64,000 nucleotides of DNA from Mixophyes australis (lineage: Eukaryota; Chordata; Amphibia; Anura; Limnodynastidae): NCBI GenBank assembly GCA_036250195.1, contig JAVHZZ010000005.1, positions 125,492,098 to 125,556,097 on the forward strand. The letters run 5' to 3'. The notes beneath the pieces were generated by a model, which saw nothing but the letters and a program-made list of their open reading frames with translations, had not been told where the DNA came from and did no database searches. Each line of letters starts with the position of its first letter. Within the stretch, counting starts at the first letter, position 1. Of the stretch, positions 1-12,330 are shown piece by piece. Position numbers and translations under genes: made by a program.

Positions 1-717
1 TTGGATTCTGAATGATTTAGGGAGCCAGTGTAGGGATTTGGAGAGATGTGAAGCAGGAGACAAGAAGATCAGTCTTGCTGTAACAGTTTGGATGAACTGA
101 AACTGACATAGATGAGTTAGGGGAATGCCAGCTAAGAGGAGGTTGCAGCAGTTGAGACAGGAGATTATAGAAGAATGGATTTTGGTTACACCTATGGGGA
201 AAAAAGGTGTATTTTATCAATAATTGGAAGATGGAGGAGACAGAAGTGGAAAATTCTTACAGTCCCAAAATGAATTACAATCGGGAGCAAACAATGGCAC
301 TTTTGGCAAGATAGAAACAGAAAATTCCAGTTCAAAGTCAAATCTTTCTAAATATTAATAATTATTTGTTACCAATTATTTTATAAATGTAACCAATATT
401 TCCAAATAAGGTATGCAGGATATTTGCGATTCTCCATTCCACTCACATTCCCCAAGTTAATTAGCTTGCATCAAAATAGAGTCTTTCAGTCTTCAGTTTC
501 TTGCAAAGATAATCTCTTTTGTCTTTCATTCAGAAAGTTCCCCTTTTTTCCAATAATATATTTGTGCCATAGAAAAAAAGTGAAGAAAATGGTCCTCTAG
601 TATATTATTTAAAAAAATATACAAATCTTCAATGTATTACACTTACAGCAAACAAAAATAAAAACAAGCGTAGGAAGCTTAAAAAGTCCCTTTTATTATA
701 ATGGGTCTCCTACCAGA
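1..717. other. Gene-free AT-rich stretch
   Basis: No reading frame with a recognisable product. The first 220 bases are less AT-rich and could be an old dispersed repeat, but I cannot name it. Confidence 0.4.
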
Positions 718-725
718 CTCTAGGG

Positions 726-913
726 CAGTGGCTCCCAAACTGTGCGCCGTGGCTCCCTGGGGTGCCATGGCGATCTCACATGGGTGCCAGGGCCAGGGCC
801 CCTTGGTAAGCAAGGTGGGGGACTACTTGGTAATTATTTGGGCATAGGAGTGCCTTGAAATAATTATGGAGACCCTAAGGGTGCCTTGAACTGAGAAAGT
901 TTGGCATCCACTG
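726..913. mobile_element. hAT-type miniature element, copy A
   Basis: Starts CAGTGGCTCCCAAACT and ends with a degraded inverted copy (AGTTTGGCATCCACTG). The 3' third is clearly related to the 3' end of the element at 8456-9966 (shared GGTAATTATTT, GTGCCTTGAA, CTAAGGGTGC). The flanks CTCTAGGG and CTCTATAT agree at 5 of 8 positions, compatible with an aged 8-bp hAT duplication. It appears to have landed near the left end of the palindromic element that follows. Non-coding. Confidence 0.6.
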
Positions 914-916
914 CTC

Positions 917-1087
917 TATATTTACTAAACTGCAAGTTTGAAAATGTGAATATGTTGCCTATAGCTACCAATCAGATTCTAGCTTTTATTTATTTAGTGC
1001 ATTCTACAAAATGACAGCTAGAATCTGATTGGTTGCTATAGGCAACATCTCACCTTTTTCAAACCCGCAGTTTAGTAAATATACCCC
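917..1087. mobile_element. Palindromic miniature element
   Basis: The left arm begins TATATTTACTAAACTGC and the right arm ends GCAGTTTAGTAAATATA followed by CCCC. Both arms carry matching inverted blocks such as GTTGCCTATAG and AATCTGATTGG, so the sequence can fold into one long imperfect hairpin. The outermost left bases (CTAGGGG) seem displaced to the left of copy A at 726-913. Non-coding. Confidence 0.65.
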
Positions 1088-1089
1088 TA

Positions 1090-1674
1090 GATGTTAACAA
1101 TATGTCTGTCAATAGCTGCAGCCAACATGGACGTTACAAGACTGGGATTCGTAGGCAATCTACTGGAGCAATCACGAAGGAACATTTAGGCATGAGCACA
1201 ACATGTATTTCTTCTCCACTAATGTATTTTGATATGGTTATTTTTCTCAAGGCAGTAGAGAATACGTTTTGGACTTGACACATATACTGATCATGCCCAA
1301 TCACAAGTGAGTTTGTAATCACAAATACTTCACATAATTGTGGTAAAAATCCTCTATATTCTTTAAAATGTAAATAAAACAAAGATGATTATTTTTCTAT
1401 TGTTGTAACACTGGTACCTCAGAATATCTTAAAGCATATTGAATCCTTTTAGCTTATTGCAGTAGTCTGATCACTTGACCACACATTAACAAGTACTACA
1501 AGTACTTCCCAAAATATATAGCCTAAAATCACATAAGCGCTTAATAAAATGTTAATATAGAGTTCATAGCAACCCATTTGCACCAGCATAAATCTAAACA
1601 ACACATAGATGCATATCACGCAATATACAGTCAGCACATAACTGCCCAAAAAAGCAAAAAATAACCAACAAGCT
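1090..1674. other. Gene-free stretch
   Basis: AT-rich, no supportable gene. The two minus-strand open frames here (1134-1382 and 1449-1739) have no recognisable domain and I treat them as chance. Confidence 0.4.
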
Positions 1675-1993
1675 GGGCCTGAGTCATTAAGGAGAGCAAA
1701 GCATACAAAAGGAGTAACTTTGCACCTGGGCAAAACCATGTTGCATTGGAGGGGAGGTAAATTTAAAATGTGGGGACAGATATATAGTTGGGTTAGGGCA
1801 TGTCCTAGATCAACTTTAAATTTCAGTGTAACAATAAAGCTATCAAGTATTTGTGTGCAAGATGAAAAAACAGCCGGTATTTAACTTCTTTGCTAAACTA
1901 TAAATTAATTTGCACCCCGCGCATTATAACATGTTTTTTCCTGGAGAACATTTACTCCTTTTTTTGCCTTACTTTCCTTAATGACTCAGGCCC
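1675..1993. mobile_element. Old palindromic element, GGCCTGA-TCATTAAGG family
   Basis: The left end GGGCCTGAGTCATTAAGGA is mirrored by TCCTTAATGACTCAGGCCC at the right end. Internal blocks (CAAAACCATGTT, ATCAACTTTAAATTTCAGTGTA, GTATTTAACTT) are shared with the much better preserved copy at 58340-58672. No clear target duplication. Confidence 0.65.
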
Positions 1994-2913
1994 ACTATGT
2001 CTGTCCACAGAAACTATCCTTAAAGTTCACTCTTTCTCTTTAAGTTTTTTTGCATATCCACCCTATAGTGTATTTTCACTCAACCAGATTTTTAAAATTG
2101 TTTAAACTGCATCTAATCAATTCAATCATTTGATACATTTTTCCAGTCGAGGTGGATCTGATTTCTTTATATTTAGTTTATTTATTTTTGCAGATTTGAC
2201 GCATAATACATCTCCACCTGTAGCTTTCACCTGTCTTAAAGTGGTTGATTTATAAACACTGCTTTCAACTAGATTATTTTCCCAATTACTTGCTTTCTGT
2301 TATACAAAGTTTGGTTTGTTCAATAAAAAGCATATGAGGATAGGATCCCTATTTAGTAAGGGCCGTTGTTTTCGGATAATTTGTTATTTTTTATTATATT
2401 GTGAATTAAATCTTTTGTTTTAATAGCCAATAAAGAATTCCTATCTGTATTGGTAACCTTTTCAATAGTTTGTTCTAATATCTTTTCTTTATAGCCTTTA
2501 CTTAAAAAAAATTATATTCATTATTTTACCTGATTGTTAAAAGATTCCATTTTCAAACAATTACATCTAATTGTTTGAAATTGACTCTCTTGTATACTTA
2601 CTGTTTTGTCCACACTTGGTTACTGTTAACCAGAATATACAAATCTGAGCATGTGTGCTTTTTATAATTACTAGTGCATCTTGAATTTACAGATCTCATA
2701 TGTCAACTTAATTTTACATTGGTTTAAATTTAACTTATCACAAAACACTTCTGAGTTTCCTCATCACCATTTTAAATAAACAGTACATCATTTTTATAGT
2801 GATGCCACAACACCAAGTTCTCCCCAAATTGAATCTGTTCCAAGCCTCCTTAACTTCTCAATACCCATGAACATGTTATAGTATAGCTTGAACTATATAC
2901 CTTCTATAAAAAA
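1994..2913. other. Gene-free AT-rich stretch
   Basis: Nothing recognisable apart from low-complexity AT-rich sequence. Confidence 0.4.
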
Positions 2914-3410
2914 TTATTTTAATTCTCTTGATTTTTCCCAAAAAATACCATACACCCCCCCCCTAGGAGTGGAAAAAAAATTGGGTGTGAGAAATAAAGT
3001 AGAGGGAGGAGTCGAGTGGGACACCAAGGTAACTTGCTTAGGAAAATGAGCATATTGTGGTGTTGTTGATGGTGAGGGAGATTTAGGTGGATGAGTTACC
3101 TCTGGAATAAGGTAAGATGACAAGCTCTGTTTTGAACATTTTGAGCTTTAAGTAACATTGAAAATATTTATGTGAAGATAGCACAGAGACAGTTGGTCAA
3201 AGAAGTGGAGAGGTTAGGGGAGTAGAGATAGGTTTGGGTATTGTCAGCATAGAGTTGATAGTGGAGGCTGAGTGAGTGAATTAGTTCACCAAGAAAAGAG
3301 GTGTACAGTGAGAAAGGTACAGAGCTTTCCTGGAACCCAACAGATAGTGGGTGTGGAGGGGACCATGTGCCAGAGGTAGGGACAGAGAATGAGTGAAAGA
3401 ACTGTGTCAC
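2914..3410 (-). pseudogene. LINE reverse transcriptase fragment
   Basis: On the minus strand, 3410-3168 encodes a decayed piece of a non-LTR reverse transcriptase. The block SLYTSFLGELIHSLSLHYQ is followed by LYADNTQTYLYSPNLST, where the catalytic YADD of L2/CR1-type enzymes is altered to YADN. The continuation to 2914 is in other frames and is less certain. The length is far below a full ORF2, so this is a dead fragment. The L2-like LINE at 50898-52763 has the corresponding block. Confidence 0.6.
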
Positions 3411-5531
3411 AGGTAAAAACCTACAGAAAAATGTTAGTGGTAAAGAACTTACAAGTCATGTACAAATGTTTGTGATACTATGTATAAGTAATGAAAAAGC
3501 TGCCATTTAAGTTGCCATGGAAAATGACATTTATATAAATTCAATGCTATCTCATAATTGTGTAAAAAATATATATTTTTTACAGCACTGGAGCATGAAA
3601 TACAGTATGTAGGTGCATAATCGATGATACAGCCTTGGAGCAAATTGAACTGTTACTCTATCAAGCACCCATTGGGGCACACATCTCTACCCCAGCACCA
3701 GCTAGTAAGACTTATCTCTCCCTTTTCTGCTCCAACTAACCACATAGTATGGTGCTCTCATGACACAGGTAAGCAAACAATTAGTTACTTTATACACATG
3801 TTTTGAACTAATTCAAATCTGCTTCCATTATTGGAGCTACTGTTTAAAGACTCTAACAACAGATTTTTTGCAATATAAATAAGACTTTTGTCAAGGTTAC
3901 TGTATGAACACTCTGCAATTCTTCACCTTGATACTTTGTTACCTGTATTTCCATTAACATTACTAAATCTGATACTGTTTAGCACCCAAGTCAGATATTT
4001 AACCTATATATGCTTTGTATCTAAATCATCATTTGTTGACTATTGTGATTATCACCAATATATGTTTCTTCTATAATTAAATGTAGTATGTATATGACAA
4101 TGCTGTACTTCTGTTTTTCTGTGTTTGAATACAATTTATGTCTGCCTCACCACCATATGCATATGCTATTCTCTGTACACTTATTACAATTAACATTTGT
4201 TCTGTTGAAGATAAAACACTATACTGTTCTACACACCTTATACTCAAATATTGGTTAGTTTACTACAGGTACATACCTACACTCCTTTGTATACACATCG
4301 GTGCGCTTAGACTCATTTCCTGCTACAATTTACAAGTACTGGTGGGGAGGGTTACCCCACTGAGGCAAAGCAGTACCACACACACACCAGGCACCATTAT
4401 ACAACCCGTGGCAGTGCTTACAGATATACCTATAGATTTAGAGAAAAAAAAATATCACAATTCTATCCCTTACAATGCAAAAGAGCACCAGTAATAATCT
4501 AATATAAATCTACTGTGGCTGGATCACTTATAAATAACGTATTTGTGGCTGGATCACGTAAAAAATACATTAATGTCGATTTTTATTTTAATTAGGAGTG
4601 CAGTGCACCTCTGTATGTCACTGCAGTTGTACTTATTTTTTTATATTGGCATGTGTTTTGTATGGAAATGTATTGATTTCGTAGACAGTATTTCATGTTT
4701 GGGTTTTGTAACTTTTCTATAGGAAGTCCAAAGTAAATATATGAGTGTACGGTATGTGTTTTTGTAGCTGTCTGGAGACAGGTAACTTCATTTTAATTAG
4801 ACCTTTTCATCGCTGAATGACCAACACGTCTGTTGAGCCTGAAAGCACAGGGGGGTTAATTAGACTGGCTGGTAGCCTTCCTATGTGTGTAAGACTCAAA
4901 ATGCAAGTGATCACAGATTAATGTGAACTTTGCAAGTTAAATTGCCTTAAAAGCAAGATTAGAGAAAAATGTTACATCCTGATGGTAGACATTCAATATA
5001 AAACCTCAGATGCTGTGGTGCCGCTAGCAGCAATGTAAAAAGGAGTTAAATCCCTACAGGCTGAGTTATGTGCAGGCTGCATGAAGCATCTTGATTGGTT
5101 TGAGGAGCAGGAGGCTAGATAGCCTCCTTCCAGGCTATCTGTGTAAATTTGTATAAAAAAGTGGACTGTTTGACCATGTAATATATTATTATGCCATCTG
5201 TAACTTCTGGAAAGATGGCTAGTACCGCAGACTGGCATGTAACTGTCCTTATTAGAACTACATAAGCTAATAAAACATCACTGCTTCAAGATCCTGCTTT
5301 GACGACTACTTACCTCTGCTGCAATTCCTGTGACCTACAGATTAGACAAATCTAACTCTGCATCCAGTACCAATGCTCTGCCCGCTACCTGCAGCTCTGG
5401 CCAGTGTGATAGTCCAGGGGGAAACATCCATGAAACCCTGAACTGAAGGCAAGAGGTCAGATGTACCAGCCCAGGTACCTAGCAAGGGGGTACCCTAGGA
5501 GCAAGCCCATTGTCAGCTGCATCATAGTATA
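3411..5531. other. Gene-free stretch with a possible LTR-like segment
   Basis: No gene seen. Within it, about 4770-5340 has a TATA-like GTATAAAAAAG at about 5150, an AATAAA at about 5271 and a following T-rich stretch, the order expected of an LTR. I find no convincing TG...CA ends or target duplication, so this is only a possibility. Confidence 0.25.
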
Positions 5532-5880
5532 TTACCAAGAGATCCAACTACTAATTTTCAAAGTAAGCTGTCTGATATACTAGATGAAGCTTTAAATAAG
5601 GGGGTGATACCCAGAGAAGAGAAACTATTTATTTTCCCCTTACATCCAATTATTCCAACATATTACTACCCACCTAAATTACACAAATCCCTCACAAATC
5701 TACCTGGGTGCCCAATTATCTTGGATGTAGGTTCTCCTACAGCAAATCTTTCTCTCTATATTGATACCTTTCTACAAGATCTCTGAGGTTGCACATTCAA
5801 GACATTACACATTTTTTTCAAATGATACATAATATCAAGTGGAAAGCAGAGGAGGGCATAGATTTGGCCTTCAAATAAGC
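5532..5880 (+). pseudogene. Penelope-like element reverse transcriptase fragment
   Basis: From 5532 the plus strand reads about 85 codons without a stop to 5786, then appears to continue in another frame to about 5880. The order is typical of Penelope-type reverse transcriptases: an acidic/amphipathic lead-in (SDILDEALNKGVIPREE), the YYYPPKLHKSL motif corresponding to the conserved PKIHK block, a GCPI block and GSPTANLSLYIDTFLQDL. There is no endonuclease or start. A truncated, frameshifted fossil; no active site remains in what is present. Confidence 0.65.
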
Positions 5881-8447
5881 GAATCATTCTGGATTCAAGA
5901 ATCACAGATAAGCAAATAAAATAAATAAATAAACAAAACAGTTGCCTTTTAATGTAATTGTTATTTACTATGGGTTAACAATTAAGTTATGCTTCATTTA
6001 AATTTATTTTAGATGGCTCTTGATACTAAACATATTCATCTGCTTGATATTCTCATTCAAGTATGATCACAATATTAGCATCTGCTAGAACTTGTAATTT
6101 ATATTTTTAAAAAGAGAAACAAACCTAGTTCCATATTTATTTTTAATTTTATATATGAGTGAAATCTGCTTGTGAACTAGTCTCTTAAAGAAAATTTGAA
6201 TTGGGCACTAATTGTATTATACTTTCTCAGAACCAGTTTTAATTTAAATGTAACGCCATATGTGTTTCAAATGACATGCTCATCTAGCCTCAGAGGCTGG
6301 CTAATTAAACACCAACTCTAATAGGTTATTACATCTCTAAAATGCTGAACACAACTAAAGTAATTACTCGTTCTGCTGAAAGTGTACAGGAACACTGAAT
6401 TATTCACCTCACCTTTGGCCAGCTTGAAGTTTCTAACCACGGGAACACTTCTATAAACCTTGCGGCATTTCCATCAGCTGTAAACACGGGATTGCATCAC
6501 AGAGGTGGACATTCATAAAAACAACTATCTTCCAACTAAAGTTGCAACTTGGAAAGCAAATACCCAGGAGACTGGTGGATACCGTGCTGAGATCTTTTTA
6601 GACGATTGCCAGGGGCAAACGCAGGATTTATAGAGACGGGTTTCCATGCTACGTCGCCAGTGGGCGTGACCAGCATGCATGGGGGCGTGGCTATAATTTT
6701 AGACAGTGCTTGGCTGCTCCAACTCTCCTATCCACATCATATACACGGGCAATTCCTATCCCCATCATATAGATGGGGCAAGCCACCTCAAGCATACAGT
6801 GCTCCTTGCTGGGAGGGGGTTTCCAGACACTACGAAACCCCTCTCAGTTTGCCTATGATTGCAGTACTGAAGAACTGTACCTGCGTTAATCATCTGTGCA
6901 AACCACGAATAGGCTTCTTCAATCGCTTTTTAAAGAGTTCTAAATATTATGCGTTAATCCCATTAATTTTAAACAACCGCTGCTATTACTGTAGTTATAG
7001 GTGATTTTATAATGAATGAAAATACTTCTTTTTTTTTCTACACGATTCTGGGTGTGTCAGCTCAGCCAGTCTCCTTTCCTGTGTATAATACTTATTCGTA
7101 TCTAGAGACTATGTAGTCTCTTGTCTGGCAGTTGCTCCCATTTATTTAAATCCCGTGATTATTAACCTTATAGCGACAGTGCTTTGTTTTAATCAGTTCA
7201 GAAAAAAGATTTCCTTTCATTTAATTTGTCACCTCAGGCAACAGAATGGTTAGTATGTACTAATCATGCCAAGAAGTGGATTTAGCTTGCAATCTTTAAA
7301 AAAAGTGAAAAATGATACAAAAGGTTGCATTAATTCTTGTTTCACACACATAGGGATGTAATTTCTACATAATGACAAGTTTATTAAAGCTTTTTTAATG
7401 TATGAATTTTGTGAGATTTTTTTAATATATTTATTTAATACAAGTTAACCCGTGCATGATACTCATGCATTCTAGTCAAATCAAGCTACTTAAGATGTTA
7501 AAAAGGTTCTTGTCATGCATTTGGGCCTAGCCCAGGCCTCCTCAGGGGAAGAGCATTACTTCCCGACGCAAGCGCCCTTTTATTAATGTGGTTTTGTCCA
7601 CATGTCACCACCTCATCATTTTTCTCCATCACCTCATCCTTCATCTTCATCGCCACATCCTTCATCAAGCTACTTAAGGTTTTAAAAACTCCACACTGTC
7701 ACCCCCGGCAATCACCAACCACTCCCAACTGTCACTTCTCCTTCAAGAAATATATAGGTCAGTGTATAACTGTGCCCATCAGGTGGCGCTGCAGCTTGGT
7801 TTTTTTTTTTTTCACACACGCCACTAGGCATTTATATAGTAAAAAAGTGTCATTTTAAATCTGATGGTAATTTATAAGGAGAATTGCAACCAATATACAG
7901 CATAATATACAGAAATTGCATTGAGCCATTGGACAATATTTGAAAACAGGTCATAATTTTCCAGGGACAATTCTTTGAAAACCTGGGAGTAGTGAAACTT
8001 ATTATGCAAAAATAAAAATCATTAAAAGAACAATTTTAATAAATTATACTAGCAAACAAATGTTCCTATAACATTTAACTACCTGTTGCTTAAGTGTAAT
8101 GTGATGTTATCAACTTATTTCCTATCTCTTGTTCAAATATATGGCATCTGAAACTTCCAAGCACTTGAACACACACAACTTTCACTGCTTTCAAACAGGC
8201 AGGAAATGTATACGAGTCTTTCTCCTTAGCTTGATTGATGCTAGTATGGTGTAACTGGCTGTGTAAAGAAACTAGGTGCTCAAACCAAACATAATGTAAT
8301 GGGTAGTTGCTTCAATGAGAGCAGCCCATAAACTTGAAATACACATTCCAACTTAGATTTAAAAAAAGAAAGCAATGTAAGGACCAGTAATATCAAAAAC
8401 ATACTATGTAGCAATTTATTTCAATATTTATCTCTATTGGAGTTATC
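5881..8447. other. Gene-free stretch with unnamed dispersed repeats
   Basis: No gene seen. The segment at about 6608-6850 is more GC-rich and has two related GGGTTTCCA blocks, suggesting an old transposable element. At 7430-7860 the phrase CAAGCTACTTAAG occurs twice (about 7484 and 7667), pointing to another decayed repeat. I cannot assign families. Confidence 0.35.
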
Positions 8448-8455
8448 CTTTAATC

Positions 8456-9966
8456 TGGCAGTTCCCAAAGTGTGGAGATGCAGAGGGGGTACAGAGTGTG
8501 TGGAGATGCAGAGGGGGCACAGAGTGAGGGGAGATGCAGAGGGGGCACAGAGTGAGGGGAGATGCAGAGGGGTCACAGAGTGTGTGGAGGTGCAGAGGGG
8601 GCACAGAGTGTGTGGAGATGCAGAGCGGGCACAGAGTGTGTGGAGATGCAGAGGGGGCACAGTGTGAGGGGGAGATGCAGAGGGGGCACAGAGTGTGTGG
8701 AGATGCAGAGGGGGCACAGAGTGTGTGGAGATGCAGAGGAGACACAGAGTGTGTGGAGATGCAGAGCGGGCACAGAGTGTGTGGAGATGCAGAGGGGGCA
8801 CAGCGTGAGGGGGAGATGCAGAGGGGGCACAGAGTGTGTGGAGATGCAGAGGGGGCACAGTGTGAGTGGGAGATGCAGAGGGGGCACAGAGTGTGTGGAG
8901 ATGCAGAGGGGGCACAGAGTGTGTGGAGATGCAGAGGGGGCACAGCGTGAGGGGGAGATGCAGAGGGGGCACAGAGTGTGTGGAGATGCAGAGGGGGCAC
9001 AGAGTGTGTGGAGATGCAGAGGAGACACAGAGTGTGTGGAGATGCAGAGGGGTCCAGAGTATGTGGAGATGCCAAGGGGGCATAGAGTGTGTGGAGATGC
9101 AGAGGAGACACAGAGTGTGTGGAGATGCAGAGCGGGCACAGAGTGTGTGGAGATGCAGAGGGGGCACAGCGTGAGGGGGAGATGCAGAGGGGGCACAGAG
9201 TGTGTGGAGATGCAGAGGGGGCACAGTGTGAGTGGGAGATGCAGAGGGGGCACAGTGTGAGGGGGAGATGCAGAGGGGGCACAGAGTGTGTGGAGATGCA
9301 GAGGAGACACAGAGTGTGTGGAGATGCAGAGGGGGCCCAGAGTATGTGGAGATGCAGAGCGGGCACAGAGTGTGTGGAGATGCAGAGGGGGCACAGCGTG
9401 AGGGGGAGATGCAGAGGGGGCACAGAGTGTGTGGAGATGCAGAGGGGGCACAGTGTGAGTGGGAGATGCAGAGGGGGCACAGAGTGTGTGGAGATGCAGA
9501 GGGGGCACAGAGTGTGTGGAGATGCAGAGGGGGCACAGCGTGAGGGGGAGATGCAGAGGGGGCACAGAGTGTGTGGAGATGCAGAGGGGGCACAGAGTGT
9601 GTGGAGATGCAGAGGAGACACAGAGTGTGTGGAGATGCAGAGGGGTCCAGAGTATGTGGAGATGCAGAGGGGGCATAGAGTGTGTGGAGATGAAGGAGGG
9701 CACAGTGTGAGTTAGCTGTAAATTATTCTTTGACAGAAATATAATTGAAAAATATATATAAAAATATTCTTTACCCTTGGATTTATGTGTATTATTTTTG
9801 CATACAACTAAATAAGTATTTATGTCCTGACCTAAATACTTATTACGTTTTTTTGACCCAACTGCTTATAAAACGGGACAGCTCGGTAATTATTTTGGAG
9901 GGGTGCCTTGAAAAAATTATTGAGACTCTAAGGGTGCTGCGAACTGCAAAAGTTTGGGAACCACTG
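8456..9966. mobile_element. hAT-type miniature element carrying a minisatellite, copy B
   Basis: Flanked by a perfect 8-bp duplication, CTTTAATC at 8448-8455 and 9967-9974, the size made by hAT transposases. The right end reads AGTTTGGGAACCACTG; the left end is the damaged counterpart GGCAGTTCCCAAAGTGTG. The right 200 bp is related to copy A at 726-913. Almost all the extra length compared with copy A (1,511 against 188 bp) is the 28-bp tandem array. Non-coding. Confidence 0.85.
8470..9712. repeat. 28-bp minisatellite, about 44 units
   Basis: Tandem copies of a 28-bp unit, built from GTGTGTGGAGATGCAGAG plus GGGGCACAGA, with 29-bp variants (CAGCGTGAGGGGGAGATGC). Variant units recur in blocks: CAGCGTGAG falls near 8801, 8941, 9166, 9391 and 9535, spacings close to 5 and 8 units, so there is higher-order structure. 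Because 28 is not a multiple of 3 and the unit lacks stops on the minus strand, all three minus frames stay open for over 370 codons. These are not genes. Confidence 0.95.
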
Positions 9967-10455
9967 CTTTAATCTAAAAAGCAATAGCTGACAGGTCCAC
10001 TTCAAGCAGAAATTCATTTTCAAGATACAGTGAATTATTTACCATTGATCTGAAAGGTTCCTGAAGTATATACTTTATTGCTTATTGTACTTGGCACAAA
10101 AACTTATAAAACATATCATTACTTTACATTCAGATATTCATATCTTCTTAATACAAGCACAATATTTTTTACCTAAGCATGTCCTCTTTGTTACTTTCAA
10201 TCAGAATCTAATAGTTTTTGGAGACTTGCAGTTCCACTCTTTGCTACTTTTGATCATACAGCTTTACACCTGATATATTATGGCACTAAGCAATGTAAAC
10301 AGAAACATTATCTCCTGTTTGCTCTTATCCTTATAAGCCATGTGGCTCCAGTTTCTTTTCTGTTGACTGGCGGGACTAATACAGCAATTAGCATTTAACA
10401 ATAAGAACGTTTGTTGATTTCACAGCATCTCTCCATGTCTAATTGGTGGCATGCC

Positions 10456-10901
10456 CAGGCCCATTAGGCAAGGTTAGGCAGTTGCCTAGGGCGACGGGCT
10501 CTGGAGGGCGCCACAGAATGAAAATGACTTTAAAACTGTGCGGCGACCGCTGACCATACCTTTCACAGCCGCTGCACAGCGTTCAGATAAATACACGGGG
10601 AGGGGGGGAAGAGGCTATTGATTAACACTGCCGCCTCCACTCACTGACTGTCGGGCGTGACATCATCATCACGGCCCGACAGTGTCAGTGAATGGAGGGG
10701 AGGAGACAGAGCAGAGAGGAGCAGCTCTATGCAGGCAAGGTAAGGAAAGACGTGGGGAGGAGGAGGGAGGAGTGACAGTGTGCCGGGTGCTGATTTTCAA
10801 AGTGTTCCTGCGGCGGGGGGCGCCGATTTTTGCGGCAGCAGGGGGGGGGGGCGCCGATTTTCAAAGTGCCTAGGGTGCCAAGGACCCTACCACCGGCCCT
10901 G
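10456..10901. mobile_element. hAT-type miniature element
   Basis: Perfect 8-bp duplication GGCATGCC at 10448-10455 and 10902-10909. The ends are CAGGCCCATTAGG and CCACCGGCCCTG, an imperfect inverted pair, with further inverted similarity inside (TGCCTAGGGCG against GTGCCTAGGGTG). The interior is GC-rich and purine-rich on the plus strand. It encodes nothing recognisable. Confidence 0.8.
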
Positions 10902-10909
10902 GGCATGCC

Positions 10910-12119
10910 CTGGTTTAAAGTCTAATTCATAGAGGCCATGAAAGGTCAGTTAGTTTAAACACACAAACAAATTTATTTTGCAAAATGTATTCTAGTACAA
11001 ATAAAATTCTATCTAAATTGAAATACATTGTACAGAAAATGACGACTATTCAAAACCATGGATACATGGTTTGACATAGTAATAGTGCCTGCCAGGTGAG
11101 GGCTGGCAAATTTTAGCCTGGGGGGCAAGGCTTGACTCAGCAGCCTATTAGGAATATTTTAAAGAAAAAAAATGCCCAGTGACACAGCCCAAGGAAGCCG
11201 TCTATGGGACTGGCACAGACTTCCCTTGGTTCCTGCCCTCTGCAGAGCAGCCTAGGACCCATGGGTGCACAATCCTCTAGATATCACTCCATCTTCAACT
11301 ATCCTTATATGTGCCTGCACCATACAACTACACTACAGCAGCAGTGTCTTCCACCCAGGCAGCCTCCTAGAAGGCCCAGTATCCAGCTTCACCCCTAAAC
11401 AAAGGAGCAAGAGCAGATTATGTTCATGTGAGAACCCCATAACTGCCTACCTTCCTGTTCAGGTGATACAATCACTACTATCCATAACTGGATCAATATT
11501 CGCTACATACAGACACAGAATAAGCTTATCAATATGCGAACATTCACCAATACATGGTCATATACAGAGGGACAAATAAAAACTGCTTTAAATATACTCA
11601 AACAAATCAATGTTCTATCCACAGTTTCAATGTCAGATTTAGAGAATAATATATACAAATTATGTTAGTTATCACCAATAATTGTGCTATATTTTTTAAA
11701 AATTAACTATTTTAATAAAATGTGTTTCTTATGCTGAGCAACATACCCTGAACAATCAAATCTTCCTTACTTATTACTGTACTGCATATGCAAGGTCTCC
11801 TATAACTGGATAGATAACAAACAAGTTCATAGTAAATGCCTAAATATGTTCTAAGCATCGCCAGTGTAAATTGGTATATCAATAGGATGCCAAAGGCACT
11901 GCAGTGTAAATTGAACACACTACAAAACATGAGCTCCTATATAGAGAACTGGGTAAGTGAATATAGCTAGCTGCAGGGCTGGAGTAATAGAGTCAATGGA
12001 ATATCTAGTCTATCTGAAAAACAAATATTAAGACCTAAACAAAAAAATAGCAAACTATATTTTATCACAATTAAAAATATATCTAGATTTAAATACATTA
12101 CAGAAAAATACTACTATGC
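10910..12119. other. Gene-free stretch
   Basis: No gene. A GC-richer piece at 11096-11280 looks like the end of an unnamed element. Scattered phrases (CCATGGATACA, ACTGGAT) resemble the ~50-bp repeat described next, very decayed. Confidence 0.35.
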
Positions 12120-12330
12120 CAAAACCATGGATACAGTGATTGTACATGGAATAGGATAAGAGAATCATGACTGCCCCTACACTATGACAGTGACTATGAA
12201 AGGGATCCTGATACAGTGTAGTACATGCACATTATGATAATGGAATAGAGGACCATAATACTGGATAGTGATTGCCCCCACGCTTGAAAATCAACATAGG
12301 AAGCCATCATACATGTCAGTGGCTGTGTCC
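12120..12330. repeat. Decayed ~50-bp tandem repeat, first segment
   Basis: Units spaced about 50 bp, for example CACTATGACAGTGAC near 12179 and CATTATGATAATGG near 12231, each followed by a GATC/ATACAGT block. The same unit is found at 14855-15167, 25012-25080 and 26303-26375, on either side of several insertions. Confidence 0.55.

Noticed and set aside
4770..5340. Possible second solo LTR
   Set aside because: TATA-like and AATAAA sequences are in the right order, but no defined TG...CA ends or target duplication were found.
6606..7004. 132-codon plus-strand open frame
   Set aside because: It lies over what looks like a dispersed repeat; no domain and no sign of splicing or promoter.
8470..9712. 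Minisatellite read as a CRISPR-like or coding repeat
   Set aside because: Units are directly tandem with no unique spacers, and the host is a vertebrate genome.
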